Positions 8,725 through 16,416 of a stretch of DNA of 39,472 nucleotides are shown piece by piece. The DNA is from UBA7328 sp002471345 (GTDB taxonomy: Bacteria; Bacteroidota; Bacteroidia; Chitinophagales; Saprospiraceae). The first letter of the stretch is position 1. Every line of letters begins with the position of its first letter. The position numbers and the translations under genes were made by a program. The DNA lies in the NCBI GenBank assembly GCA_964011275.1, contig CAXGOB010000048.1, forward strand, positions 1-39,472, written 5' to 3'. Below the pieces are notes generated by a model that was not told the origin of the DNA, did not search any database, and saw nothing but the letters and a program-made list of their open reading frames with translations.

Positions 8725-10119
8725 ATGAAAAGAAGAAAATTTTTACACCAGGCTTCATGTGCAGCTGTTGGGTCTTCCACATTGTTTTCCACCCTTCTTA
8801 ATCTAAAAGCAGCAAATGCGGCATCAATAGCTAATTCTTCTGTAATCAAAGATGGAGATTACAAGGCTCTTGTATGTATCTTATTACAAGGTGGCAATGA
8901 TTCTTTTAATATGCTCATGCCTCGTTCTGGACAGCCTTATCAAGACTATAGAACCACAAGAAGTAATCTCGCAATTGAGAGCAATGATATGTTGCCAATT
9001 GTGCCGAAAACAATGGATGGAAGAGATTTTGGTCTTCACCCCTCACTTAAGAACTTAAAAAGGATGTTTGATGAAGAGAAAGTTGCTTTTCTTGCAAATA
9101 TTGGAACCCTTGTGGAACCAACAACTATAGATGATTTTTTCTTAGAATCTGTAAAACTTCCTCTTGGATTATTGTCACACTCTGATCAAATTCAGCATTG
9201 GCAGACAGCATTTCCTCAAGACAGGTCTGCTCTTGGGTGGGGAGGAAAGATTGCTGACCTGATTGGTGATATGAATAACAACCAAAGTATATCAATGGGT
9301 GTCAGCATGAATGGTGCGAATGTGTTTCAAACAGGTAAAAACTCGATTGCTTATGCTGTGAATCCAGTTGAAGGTCCTGTTGGAATAGAAGGATATGGAA
9401 TAGATGAACCATTCAATCAAATCCGTACTAAGGCAATCAATGACATGTTGGATCAGACGTATGCGGACATTTTTGAAAAGACCTATGTAGATGTTATAAA
9501 AAACTCTAGAGACACTTACGTACAGTTTAATGACGCACTTAATCAAATGCCTGAAGGAGGAATAACCTTCCCAACAGATGAATGGCAAGTTGGTGAAAGT
9601 TTTAACATGATTAAGAATACTATTTTCGCGAGAAACCTCCTAGACGTACAGCGGCAAACCTTTTTTATCAATTTTGAAGGGTGGGACCATCATGACGAGG
9701 TTTTAGATGCTCAGACAGCTCAGTTTTCAGCTTTGGATAATGCACTAGATAGTTTCCAGAAATCACTTGCTGAAATGGGCCTTGAAGATAATGTCACAAC
9801 ATTCGTTATTTCTGATTTTGCTCGAACCCTTACTTCTAACGGAAATGGAACAGACCATGCTTGGGGTGGAAATGTATTTGCATTAGGAGGGTCTGTAAAC
9901 GGGGGAGAAATCTATGGAAAATACCCCAATATTAGCCTTAAAGACAGTAGTGATTTAGGAGGAGGCATTTTTGTTCCAGGGATATCAGCTGATGAGTATT
10001 TTGCCGAATTGGCCCTGTGGTTTGGGGTTCCACCTACTGATTTACCCTTGATTTTTCCAAATATTCGCAACTTTTTTGACATCTCCTCTGGACAATACCC
10101 ACTAGGTTTCTTAACTTAG
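8725..10119 (+). CDS. DUF1501 family protein with Tat-like signal
   Basis: The N terminus MKRRKFLHQ followed by a hydrophobic stretch and an Ala-rich cleavage region (about 25-35) looks like a Tat signal, suggesting export in folded, perhaps metal-loaded, form. DUF1501 proteins belong to the alkaline phosphatase-like superfamily. Family blocks seen include LVCILLQGGNDSFNMLMP, NFEGWDHHDEV and FVISDFARTLTSNGNGTDHAWGG, rich in Asp/His that could bind metal. The activity is unproven for the family. It is the third gene of the T9SS-DUF1800-DUF1501 operon and is followed by a good intrinsic terminator at 10162. The start is ATG at 8725; the length (464) is normal. Confidence 0.91.
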   Translation: MKRRKFLHQASCAAVGSSTLFSTLLNLKAANAASIANSSVIKDGDYKALVCILLQGGNDSFNMLMPRSGQPYQDYRTTRSNLAIESNDMLPIVPKTMDGRDFGLHPSLKNLKRMFDEEKVAFLANIGTLVEPTTIDDFFLESVKLPLGLLSHSDQIQHWQTAFPQDRSALGWGGKIADLIGDMNNNQSISMGVSMNGANVFQTGKNSIAYAVNPVEGPVGIEGYGIDEPFNQIRTKAINDMLDQTYADIFEKTYVDVIKNSRDTYVQFNDALNQMPEGGITFPTDEWQVGESFNMIKNTIFARNLLDVQRQTFFINFEGWDHHDEVLDAQTAQFSALDNALDSFQKSLAEMGLEDNVTTFVISDFARTLTSNGNGTDHAWGGNVFALGGSVNGGEIYGKYPNISLKDSSDLGGGIFVPGISADEYFAELALWFGVPPTDLPLIFPNIRNFFDISSGQYPLGFLT

Positions 10120-10161
10120 GAATAGATAGTTTTTTCATACGCTTATTATAATCTTTATGAG

Positions 10162-10197
10162 TGCCTTGGAGATTGATTTTCTTCAAGGCATTTTTAT
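10162..10197 (+). terminator. intrinsic terminator of the DUF1800/DUF1501 operon
   Basis: TGCCTTG (10162-10168) pairs perfectly with CAAGGCA (10184-10190) around a 15-base loop and is followed at once by TTTTTATTT. It begins 43 bases after the DUF1501 stop. It overlaps the first in-frame ATG available to the next gene (10157), which argues against that start. Confidence 0.75.
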
Positions 10198-10231
10198 TTC
10201 ATTACATCATAATACTTTGTTTCTTTACGCC

Positions 10232-10795
10232 ATGTTTTGGAAAGAAATATTCTCAGTTACACTCATTTTGTTTTCTATCATTGATATTATAGGAAACCTT
10301 CCTATCATACTTAGTTTGAAGGAAAAAGGTTTGAAAATAGAGCCTATTAAAACAACAGTGGCAGCATCTTCGATTATGATTGCTTTCCTGTTTATGGGAG
10401 AACTTTTATTATCTCTATTTGGTGTAGACCTCAATAGTTTTGCCGTGGCAGGTGGCGTTGTTATTTTTATAATCGGTTTGGAAATGGTCCTTGGTGCAGA
10501 ATTTTTTAAACATGAAGACACTACTACTTCTGCGTCTGTATTCCCAATAGCCTTTCCTCTTATGGCAGGAGCGGGAACGCTTACGACTATTCTTTCCCTC
10601 AAAGCAGAATATCATGTCATGAGTATCATAATAGCAATCGTAATTAATGCTGTAATTATTTTTATTGTGATTAAGACTTCTTCTCGTATTCGTAAAGCTA
10701 TTGGCCCCAATGGAGCCTCGGTCCTAAGAAAAGTATTTGGTATTATTCTTCTTGCCATCGCTGTAAAATTGATTAAAACCAATTTGGGTGTTTAA
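10232..10795 (+). CDS. MarC family integral membrane protein
   Basis: The 187-residue product has about six hydrophobic segments and the MarC/UPF0056 pattern: FSVTLILFSIIDIIGNLPI near the N terminus, AVAGGVVIFIIGLEMV, and PIAFPLMAGAGTLTTIL in the middle. MarC proteins were once linked to multiple antibiotic resistance, but that link was not upheld and the transport role is unknown. I chose ATG at 10232. The earlier ATG at 10157 would place 25 unrelated residues in front, across the preceding terminator. Its stop overlaps the GTG start of the downstream lipid A deacylase-like gene by 8 bases, so the two are co-translated. Confidence 0.88.
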   Translation: MFWKEIFSVTLILFSIIDIIGNLPIILSLKEKGLKIEPIKTTVAASSIMIAFLFMGELLLSLFGVDLNSFAVAGGVVIFIIGLEMVLGAEFFKHEDTTTSASVFPIAFPLMAGAGTLTTILSLKAEYHVMSIIIAIVINAVIIFIVIKTSSRIRKAIGPNGASVLRKVFGIILLAIAVKLIKTNLGV

Positions 10796-11396
10796 ACTTT
10801 TATCTGGATTTCAGAGACATTTCTTAATTGTATTTATTCTTTGTTGCTCTTGCACCTCTTCTTTTGCTCAGGTGTCCCATAAATTCCGTGGAGTTTCATT
10901 GTCCTTATATGATCAAAAAATTGGAAATACAGACCTTGACAAGGACTACCTCTATCGTAGTATGGCAATAAGTATAAGTCAGAAACAAAGATTATTTTCT
11001 TTACCCATTATCGCAATCACAGCTGAGCTTCAGACACAATTAGGGGTAACCAATGTTTCTGAACAGAGAAACAGCGGGGTTCAAATAAAAGGGATTGAGA
11101 CAGCTATTCTTGTTGGGCTTAACTTGGAACTTTCTCTTTTGCCCAAGTATTGGTGGATATATGTTGGAGGGAGCATTGGACCACAGTTTATATCCAATAC
11201 ACCTCAGAGACAGAATGATGGTTTTGTTTTCTCTGATAGCGTTTATGCAGGAAGTCGTATAAAGGCCGGAATAAGAAGCCAATTAGATTTGAAAGCAGGG
11301 TTTAGACATCAAAGTAATGCAGGAATCTCTCAACCAAACGGTGGGATCAATTCTCTTTTCATATCTGTAGGAGTATTATCCTTGATAAAGAGATAA
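10788..11396 (+). CDS. PagL-like lipid A 3-O-deacylase (acyloxyacyl hydrolase family)
   Basis: The 202-residue product has a signal peptide (about 1-28, ending SSFAQ) and alternating hydrophobic strands expected for a small outer-membrane beta barrel. The C-terminal block FRHQSNAGISQPNGGINSLF carries the His-x-Ser-Asn and PN-G-N pattern of PagL, whose His and Ser are catalytic in removing the 3-O acyl chain of lipid A. The position of the third catalytic residue (Glu in Pseudomonas PagL) is not clear to me. The start is GTG at 10788, overlapping the marC-like stop. The 3' end overlaps the convergent pxpC by 21 bases. The family call rests mainly on the C-terminal motif. Confidence 0.68.
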   Translation: MFKLLSGFQRHFLIVFILCCSCTSSFAQVSHKFRGVSLSLYDQKIGNTDLDKDYLYRSMAISISQKQRLFSLPIIAITAELQTQLGVTNVSEQRNSGVQIKGIETAILVGLNLELSLLPKYWWIYVGGSIGPQFISNTPQRQNDGFVFSDSVYAGSRIKAGIRSQLDLKAGFRHQSNAGISQPNGGINSLFISVGVLSLIKR

Positions 11397-12236
11397 ATAA
11401 ACTTTGGCATCAGACCTTTTTTGCGCTAAGACTGAGAGGTCCTCTTGTAGTACCTGCAGTATTCTAGCATAACCTCCTGTCGTTTGGCAATCTTTCATCA
11501 AGGCTATTGGGGTTCCAGATGGAGGGAGTTGTATTGAGCCGGGAGACACAACAGATGTAATAATATCAGGAAGGCCGGACAAGAGTTTAGAGTTTAAAGG
11601 CATTAAATAATATCCCATTCTATTACTGTTAGCGCCTATAGTAAATGGACTATTAAATATTGTTTGTTTTTGAACATCAGAGAGCATATCATATTCTGGC
11701 CCTTTTCTGACCCGGATATAGTTTTCATTGAAAAGGTGATCAAATTTTATTCTACTATTAAGATCAGCATTACGGAGGTTTTGCCCTTTGTTTATTGCCA
11801 ATTCAACCCCACTTAATAAAGTGTGACCAATTTTGGCAGGGAGATAGAAAGATCTACTGCCTAGAGTCAATTCTTTTTGAATTCCTCCATCAATTGCCAA
11901 ATATGTCCAAACACCTTTGTTTCCTGTTTTGATTTTGATTGTATCTCCAATAGAAAGATGTAATCTAGAATTAAAGGAAACTCTTTTTTGATTTAGCAAT
12001 GTATGCTTGGGGGCTCCAGTAAGAACAATGTTTGTTTCTTCTAAAAAAAGAATTTCCATGCCGACAGGCCCCATTTCTATCACTGCATCTTTTTCGTCAT
12101 TTCCTAATATAGAGTTCGCCGCCAATGCACTCTTTTCATCCATCCACCCAGAAATAGGAACACCTAGATGGCGATAGCCAAACCGACCAGGGTCTTGTAC
12201 AGAACAAACTAATCCAGATTTGATCACCTTAATCAT
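11376..12236 (-). CDS. pxpC: 5-oxoprolinase subunit C (biotin-dependent carboxyltransferase-like fold)
   Basis: PxpC works with PxpA and PxpB to hydrolyse 5-oxoproline (pyroglutamate) to glutamate with ATP. The product (286 residues) has the KipA/PxpC pattern: VQDPGRFGYRHLGVP near residue 12, GWMDEKSALAANSILGN, then YLAIDGGI. I chose ATG at 12236. It overlaps the pxpB stop and has a Shine-Dalgarno-like AAGGAG 7 bases ahead, rare in this window. An earlier in-frame start at 12266 would add ten residues lying inside pxpB. It is the last gene of the pxpA-pxpB-pxpC operon, ending convergently over the PagL-like gene. Confidence 0.92.
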   Translation of the reverse strand: MIKVIKSGLVCSVQDPGRFGYRHLGVPISGWMDEKSALAANSILGNDEKDAVIEMGPVGMEILFLEETNIVLTGAPKHTLLNQKRVSFNSRLHLSIGDTIKIKTGNKGVWTYLAIDGGIQKELTLGSRSFYLPAKIGHTLLSGVELAINKGQNLRNADLNSRIKFDHLFNENYIRVRKGPEYDMLSDVQKQTIFNSPFTIGANSNRMGYYLMPLNSKLLSGLPDIITSVVSPGSIQLPPSGTPIALMKDCQTTGGYARILQVLQEDLSVLAQKRSDAKVYLSLYQG

Positions 12237-12939
12237 TGTTATACTCCTTTTGATAAACTGAATCAAACTCTTCTTTGGTTATAGCCACCATTTTAATTAA
12301 ATCACCTGCAATAAACTTACTAGGAATCTTAGCTTTTTTGTCAAAGAGAAGAAGAGGACAACGTCCTATAATATGCCACCCGCCTGGACTAGATAATGGA
12401 TAAATTCCTGTTTGATTACCACCAATCGCTACAGCTCCACGCGGAACTACAGGCCTCGGCTCTGTTCTTCTTGGTGTTTTGAGCCGATTATCCATACCGC
12501 TGAGATACATAAAGCCTGGAAGGAAACCTATAAAAGAAACTCGATAGGTAGGGTTGGAATGAATATTTATTATTTCAGAAATAGTAAGGTCTAAGGAAGA
12601 AGAAAGATAACCTATATCAGAAGCAAACAAAGGATCATAGCAAATAGGCACCTGAATGACTTTTGTACCCCTGTCTTTTAATTTTTGAACTTGAGTTGTC
12701 TTTATCTTTTCTAATATCTTTTTGTGATTGGTCCTTTTAACGTCGTAAAAGATTCCTAATGATGTATATGCTGGAACCACATCAATTATGTGCTCAATGT
12801 TCTCAATAGAGTGAGACAGACTCAAGATTTCTGTGATTATTTCGTCGGCTATATGTTGTGGCCATTGAAGTAGTAAAAACCCATGATCTACTAGGAGTGC
12901 ATTTACCTGATAAGGATTATTGAATATTAATTCCTTCAT
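12229..12939 (-). CDS. pxpB: 5-oxoprolinase subunit B (KipI family)
   Basis: The 236-residue product matches the KipI/PxpB family. Its hallmark GFLPGFMYLSGMD and PRRTEPRPVVPRGAVAIGG blocks lie near residues 137-172, and the YPLSSPGGWHIIGRCP block follows. In B. subtilis the homologue KipI inhibits a sporulation kinase, but with PxpA and PxpC the family forms the prokaryotic ATP-dependent 5-oxoprolinase. The start is ATG at 12939, inside the last codons of pxpA (23-base overlap). The 3' end overlaps pxpC by 8 bases. The tight overlaps support translational coupling and a single complex. Confidence 0.94.
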   Translation of the reverse strand: MKELIFNNPYQVNALLVDHGFLLLQWPQHIADEIITEILSLSHSIENIEHIIDVVPAYTSLGIFYDVKRTNHKKILEKIKTTQVQKLKDRGTKVIQVPICYDPLFASDIGYLSSSLDLTISEIINIHSNPTYRVSFIGFLPGFMYLSGMDNRLKTPRRTEPRPVVPRGAVAIGGNQTGIYPLSSPGGWHIIGRCPLLLFDKKAKIPSKFIAGDLIKMVAITKEEFDSVYQKEYNND

Positions 12940-13660
12940 TTTCTAAAGCAGTGGATAGAATTTTAGCTATTTCTAAGGCATCAGGATGGTCACCATGTAT
13001 ACAAACCGTCTCAACTGAGATTGCTTGAAAACCTTTTGAGGTAATCATTTTATTATGCTTAACCATATTGACAATTTGATCTACCATAGTGCTTATTTTA
13101 CTATGTATAGCCTCGGGTTTTGACCTCGACATAAGATTAAGATCATCGGTATATTTTCTATCTACAAATCCTTCTAACATAGTATTTATACCTTCTTCTT
13201 TCGCAATCTTTGCTAAGACACTACCATATTGAGCATATAGAATTGTGCTTTCTTTCCACGGCATCATGGCATTTACTATCGCTTTTGCAACTTGATCATT
13301 TTCATATGCATGGTTATAAAGAGCTCCATGTGGTTTTACATGATGCAATCCTTCAGCATATATGGTACTCAGTTTATCAACTGCGGCTATTTGATATTGT
13401 AAAAGAGAAATTAGTTCCTCTGATGGAATGATCATTTTTCTTCTCCCAAATCCTTGACGATCAGGATAGGAAGGGTGGGCACCTATTTTTACATCATAAT
13501 GATTTGCCATTTTTATGGTGTTTATAATAATATTTGGATCCCCTCCATGAAAGCCACATGCTATATTGCATGATGTAATATATGGCATGATAAGTTCATC
13601 ATTTCCGATGGTATACCTCCCAAAGGATTCTCCCATATCGCAGTTTAGATCTATTGTCAT
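12917..13660 (-). CDS. pxpA: 5-oxoprolinase subunit A (LamB/YcsF family)
   Basis: The 247-residue product begins MTIDLNCDMGESFGRY and carries SCNIACGFHGGDP, GAHPSYPDRQGFGRR and HHVKPHGALYNHA, all signatures of the LamB/YcsF (PxpA) family with a TIM-barrel-like fold. It is the first gene of the operon and the length equals that of the E. coli protein. 5-Oxoproline forms spontaneously from glutamine and by glutathione-type metabolism, so the operon is a salvage or damage-repair route returning glutamate. The start is ATG at 13660. Seventy-seven bases separate it from the divergent rhodanese gene; I could not pick a convincing promoter there. Confidence 0.95.
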   Translation of the reverse strand: MTIDLNCDMGESFGRYTIGNDELIMPYITSCNIACGFHGGDPNIIINTIKMANHYDVKIGAHPSYPDRQGFGRRKMIIPSEELISLLQYQIAAVDKLSTIYAEGLHHVKPHGALYNHAYENDQVAKAIVNAMMPWKESTILYAQYGSVLAKIAKEEGINTMLEGFVDRKYTDDLNLMSRSKPEAIHSKISTMVDQIVNMVKHNKMITSKGFQAISVETVCIHGDHPDALEIAKILSTALENEGINIQ

Positions 13661-13737
13661 TAGGCCTTATGTGATTTTCGTTACCCAATAATTCTCATAC
13701 CTTTAATATACTCGATAGCTACTTTAAATTAAAACAC

Positions 13738-14142
13738 ATGAAATATATAATTCCTTCTCTTTTTTGTGCGATAGTCACACTTTTTGCATGTCAATCGAAA
13801 TCTGACACAAAAGAAAAAACTGAAAATAACATCAACTTAAAGGACATTGAGCTGGTTGAAGCTTTAGAAATGATGAAACAAGAAAATGTCATTACAATTG
13901 ATATTCGGACCCCTGAAGAAATTGCAAAAGGAAAAATTTTGGATTCTGCATTGGAAATGGATTATTATGCCGATGACTATAAGAGCAAACTTGAAGCTAT
14001 GAATAGAGATGATCAGTATGTCGTTTATTGTAGAAGTGGGGGACGCAGTGGGAAGACGTTGAAAATGATGAAAGATATGGGCTTCACAAACGCCTACAAT
14101 GTGTTAGGTGGTTATAATGCGTTTATGGAACTTAAAAAATAG
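13738..14142 (+). CDS. rhodanese-like domain lipoprotein
   Basis: The 134-residue product has a signal peptide ending in a lipobox-like LFAC (Cys18), so it is probably a lipid-anchored envelope protein. A single rhodanese domain follows (about 35-134): VITIDIRTPEEIAKGKI, the active-site loop CRSGGRS with catalytic Cys98, and the closing NVLGGYNAF. Such domains carry sulfur as a persulfide; the in vivo acceptor is unknown. Only 3 bases separate it from the membrane hydroxylase gene downstream, so they are co-expressed. The start is ATG at 13738. Confidence 0.88.
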   Translation: MKYIIPSLFCAIVTLFACQSKSDTKEKTENNINLKDIELVEALEMMKQENVITIDIRTPEEIAKGKILDSALEMDYYADDYKSKLEAMNRDDQYVVYCRSGGRSGKTLKMMKDMGFTNAYNVLGGYNAFMELKK

Positions 14143-14145
14143 AAA

Positions 14146-15174
14146 ATGCCAAATTATTTTAAAGTTTTTCTGGATGGGTACGGAGGATATGCCAACTATT
14201 TGTGGTTCGAGATGACCCACCCAAGCCTTAAAAACTATTTCTATTGGTTGATTATAGTTTCCTTATTCTTTTTTGCTTTAGAAATACTAAAGCCATGGAG
14301 AAAGGACCAAGCTAAGTTTAGAAAAGATTTCTGGTTGGATGCATTTTATATGTTTTTCAATTTCTTTCTCTTTTCTCTCATCATATATAATGCAGCATCT
14401 GATGTGGTGGTTAATTTTTTCAATTATCACGTTGACAATTTAATTGGAGTCAACCTACAAGAAGTGAATCCGATGTATTCTTGGCCAATGTGGTCTGTTC
14501 TTATCATCGGATTTTTTGTGAGAGACTTTGTACAGTGGTGGACCCATCGACTTCTCCATAGAAGTGATTTTCTATGGAAATATCATAAGGTACATCATTC
14601 TGTAGAACAAATGGGCTTTGCTGCTCACCTTAGATACCATTGGATGGAAACAATTGTTTACCGCACAATTGAATACTTGCCCTTAGCTCTATTGGGAATA
14701 GGACTTTATGACTTTTTTATTATTCATATTTTCACATTAGTTATAGGTCATTATAATCATTCTAACATTACAGTTGATGGTAAAGTGACCGGAGGAATAT
14801 TTGGTGGTTTTGTAGGCGTCTTGATTGGTTTTGGACTTTTTGATATTTCTGTTGTGCCAGAGGGAGTCTTGGTATATTCTCTTTTAATGATTTTGAGCTG
14901 TACAATAATAGGGATCATACTTCTAGGACCAATCATGAAGTATATTTTCAATAGCCCAGAAATGCATATTTGGCACCACGCGTTTAATTTGCCTGAAGAA
15001 AGAAAATATGGGGTGAATTTTGGCTTGAGCTTGGCAATATGGGATTACCTCTTTGGCACGGCCCATATTCCACATAATGGAAGAGATATAAAACTTGGAT
15101 TTCCTGGAATAGAGTCTTTTCCGGACCGGTTCGTCACCCAAGTGTCTCATGGAATTTTAAAGAAACCTAAATAG
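14146..15174 (+). CDS. sterol desaturase / fatty acid hydroxylase family membrane protein
   Basis: The 342-residue protein has several transmembrane segments (about 32-50, 65-83, 115-128, 175-200, 240-262) and the eight-histidine di-iron signature. The motifs are HRLLH (134-138), HKVHH (147-151), H202 with H205, and HIWHH (274-278). Members of this superfamily use O2 and a di-iron centre to hydroxylate or desaturate lipid chains, carotenoids or sterols. The substrate cannot be told from sequence. It lies 3 bases after the rhodanese lipoprotein gene and is followed by a weak terminator-like hairpin. The start is ATG at 14146. Confidence 0.88.
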   Translation: MPNYFKVFLDGYGGYANYLWFEMTHPSLKNYFYWLIIVSLFFFALEILKPWRKDQAKFRKDFWLDAFYMFFNFFLFSLIIYNAASDVVVNFFNYHVDNLIGVNLQEVNPMYSWPMWSVLIIGFFVRDFVQWWTHRLLHRSDFLWKYHKVHHSVEQMGFAAHLRYHWMETIVYRTIEYLPLALLGIGLYDFFIIHIFTLVIGHYNHSNITVDGKVTGGIFGGFVGVLIGFGLFDISVVPEGVLVYSLLMILSCTIIGIILLGPIMKYIFNSPEMHIWHHAFNLPEERKYGVNFGLSLAIWDYLFGTAHIPHNGRDIKLGFPGIESFPDRFVTQVSHGILKKPK

Positions 15175-15191
15175 TTTGTTAGAACGTAAGG

Positions 15192-15214
15192 TTCTTTTAC
15201 CAAAGAATTTTTTT
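15192..15214 (+). terminator. weak terminator after the desaturase gene
   Basis: TTCTTT (15192-15197) and AAAGAA (15202-15207) pair around a TACC loop and are followed by a run of seven T. The stem is AT-rich and short, so strength is uncertain. Confidence 0.4.
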
Positions 15215-15234
15215 GAATTAAATGACTCAAGTTG

Positions 15235-16401
15235 ATGACTTCAAATTTGATTAAATCTGGGCTGTTATCCTTGTCTCTCTGCTTTTTTTCTTTGTTGGGA
15301 ATTTCCCAAACAATCCTTTCTTCTGATGCTAGGGTTTCTCTACTTACTTGTGATCCAGGAGAAGAGATATATACACTTTTTGGCCACAGTGCTATATGGG
15401 TTTATGATAGAGAAACAAATACTAATAAAGTCTATAATTATGGCACTTTCGACTATAATGCCCCAAACTTCACTATTAACTTTCTTCGAGGAAAGTTGCT
15501 TTATTGGTTAGCAACAGAAGAAGGAAACAATTTTTTGGCCACATATAATTATTATCAAAGAAGTATAAAAGAAAACAAGTTTCAACTGGACTCAGTCCAA
15601 ATGAATTTGTTGTACAACGCACTAGAAGAGAATGCGCTTGGAAAAAATAGAGCGTACTTGTATGATTTCTTTTTTGACAACTGTTCTACTCGTATTGGTG
15701 ATATGCTGGAATCAGTAACAGGCCATACAGTTTTTCAACAAATTGACAAAAAAAGTCTTAGGGATCAACTTCACGAGTATCTGCGGGGAAGAGACTGGAC
15801 AAGCTTCGGAATTGATTTGATAATTGGCTCGAAAGCAGATGGTACTGCTACAGCAAAGCAACAAATGTTTTTGCCTGATTATCTTCAAAAGAACCTGTTG
15901 GATGCAACTTTTTTAAATGGAAAGAAAGTTTTAGAAGCCGAGAGTATTTTAGTGAATCATCAACTCAAAACGAGCATCCCTTTTTGGATTACCCCTTCCG
16001 TATTATTTGCTGTTTTGTTATTGTTAGAGATTTTTATTTTGAGTTATCGCACTTCCAAAAAGTGGATAGTTGTCTATGATAACTTGTGGCTTGGATGCAT
16101 GGCGGGAGCCTCTTTTATTCTAATGTTTATGTGGTTTGGAACGGATCATCAAGCATGTGCCTTAAATTATAATTTAATCACCTTTTCTCCCCTAATTATA
16201 GTTTGGCTGCTTTTAAAAAAGAATATTAATAAACATTACCTATTGTGGCTAGGCTTAAGTATAATTCTTCCAATGTTGTCATTACCATTTGTGAAAATGT
16301 CTATTCAAAATGTACCATCTGCGACAATGCTCATTGCAATTATCACGAGTTTAAAAATCATGAAAAATGGAGGAGTATCTGAATTGAGAAAATGGATGTG
16401 A
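15235..16401 (+). CDS. DUF4105 family membrane protein
   Basis: The 388-residue protein has a signal peptide (about 1-24, ending GISQ), a periplasmic DUF4105 domain, and a C-terminal membrane part of about four or five helices (from about 245). DUF4105 hallmarks present are LLTCDPGEEIYTLFGHSAIW and FFDNCSTR with Cys150. The Cys and the early His suggest a papain-like NlpC/P60-type hydrolase fold, but the activity and substrate are not established. I took ATG at 15235 rather than the TTG just before it. The gene is convergent with batD, 15 bases away. Confidence 0.82.
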   Translation: MTSNLIKSGLLSLSLCFFSLLGISQTILSSDARVSLLTCDPGEEIYTLFGHSAIWVYDRETNTNKVYNYGTFDYNAPNFTINFLRGKLLYWLATEEGNNFLATYNYYQRSIKENKFQLDSVQMNLLYNALEENALGKNRAYLYDFFFDNCSTRIGDMLESVTGHTVFQQIDKKSLRDQLHEYLRGRDWTSFGIDLIIGSKADGTATAKQQMFLPDYLQKNLLDATFLNGKKVLEAESILVNHQLKTSIPFWITPSVLFAVLLLLEIFILSYRTSKKWIVVYDNLWLGCMAGASFILMFMWFGTDHQACALNYNLITFSPLIIVWLLLKKNINKHYLLWLGLSIILPMLSLPFVKMSIQNVPSATMLIAIITSLKIMKNGGVSELRKWM

Positions 16402-16416
16402 TCTCGCAGAGAAAAC

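Noticed and set aside
10157..10231. Longer start for the MarC-family gene
   Set aside because: The extension runs through an intrinsic terminator and has no MarC similarity.
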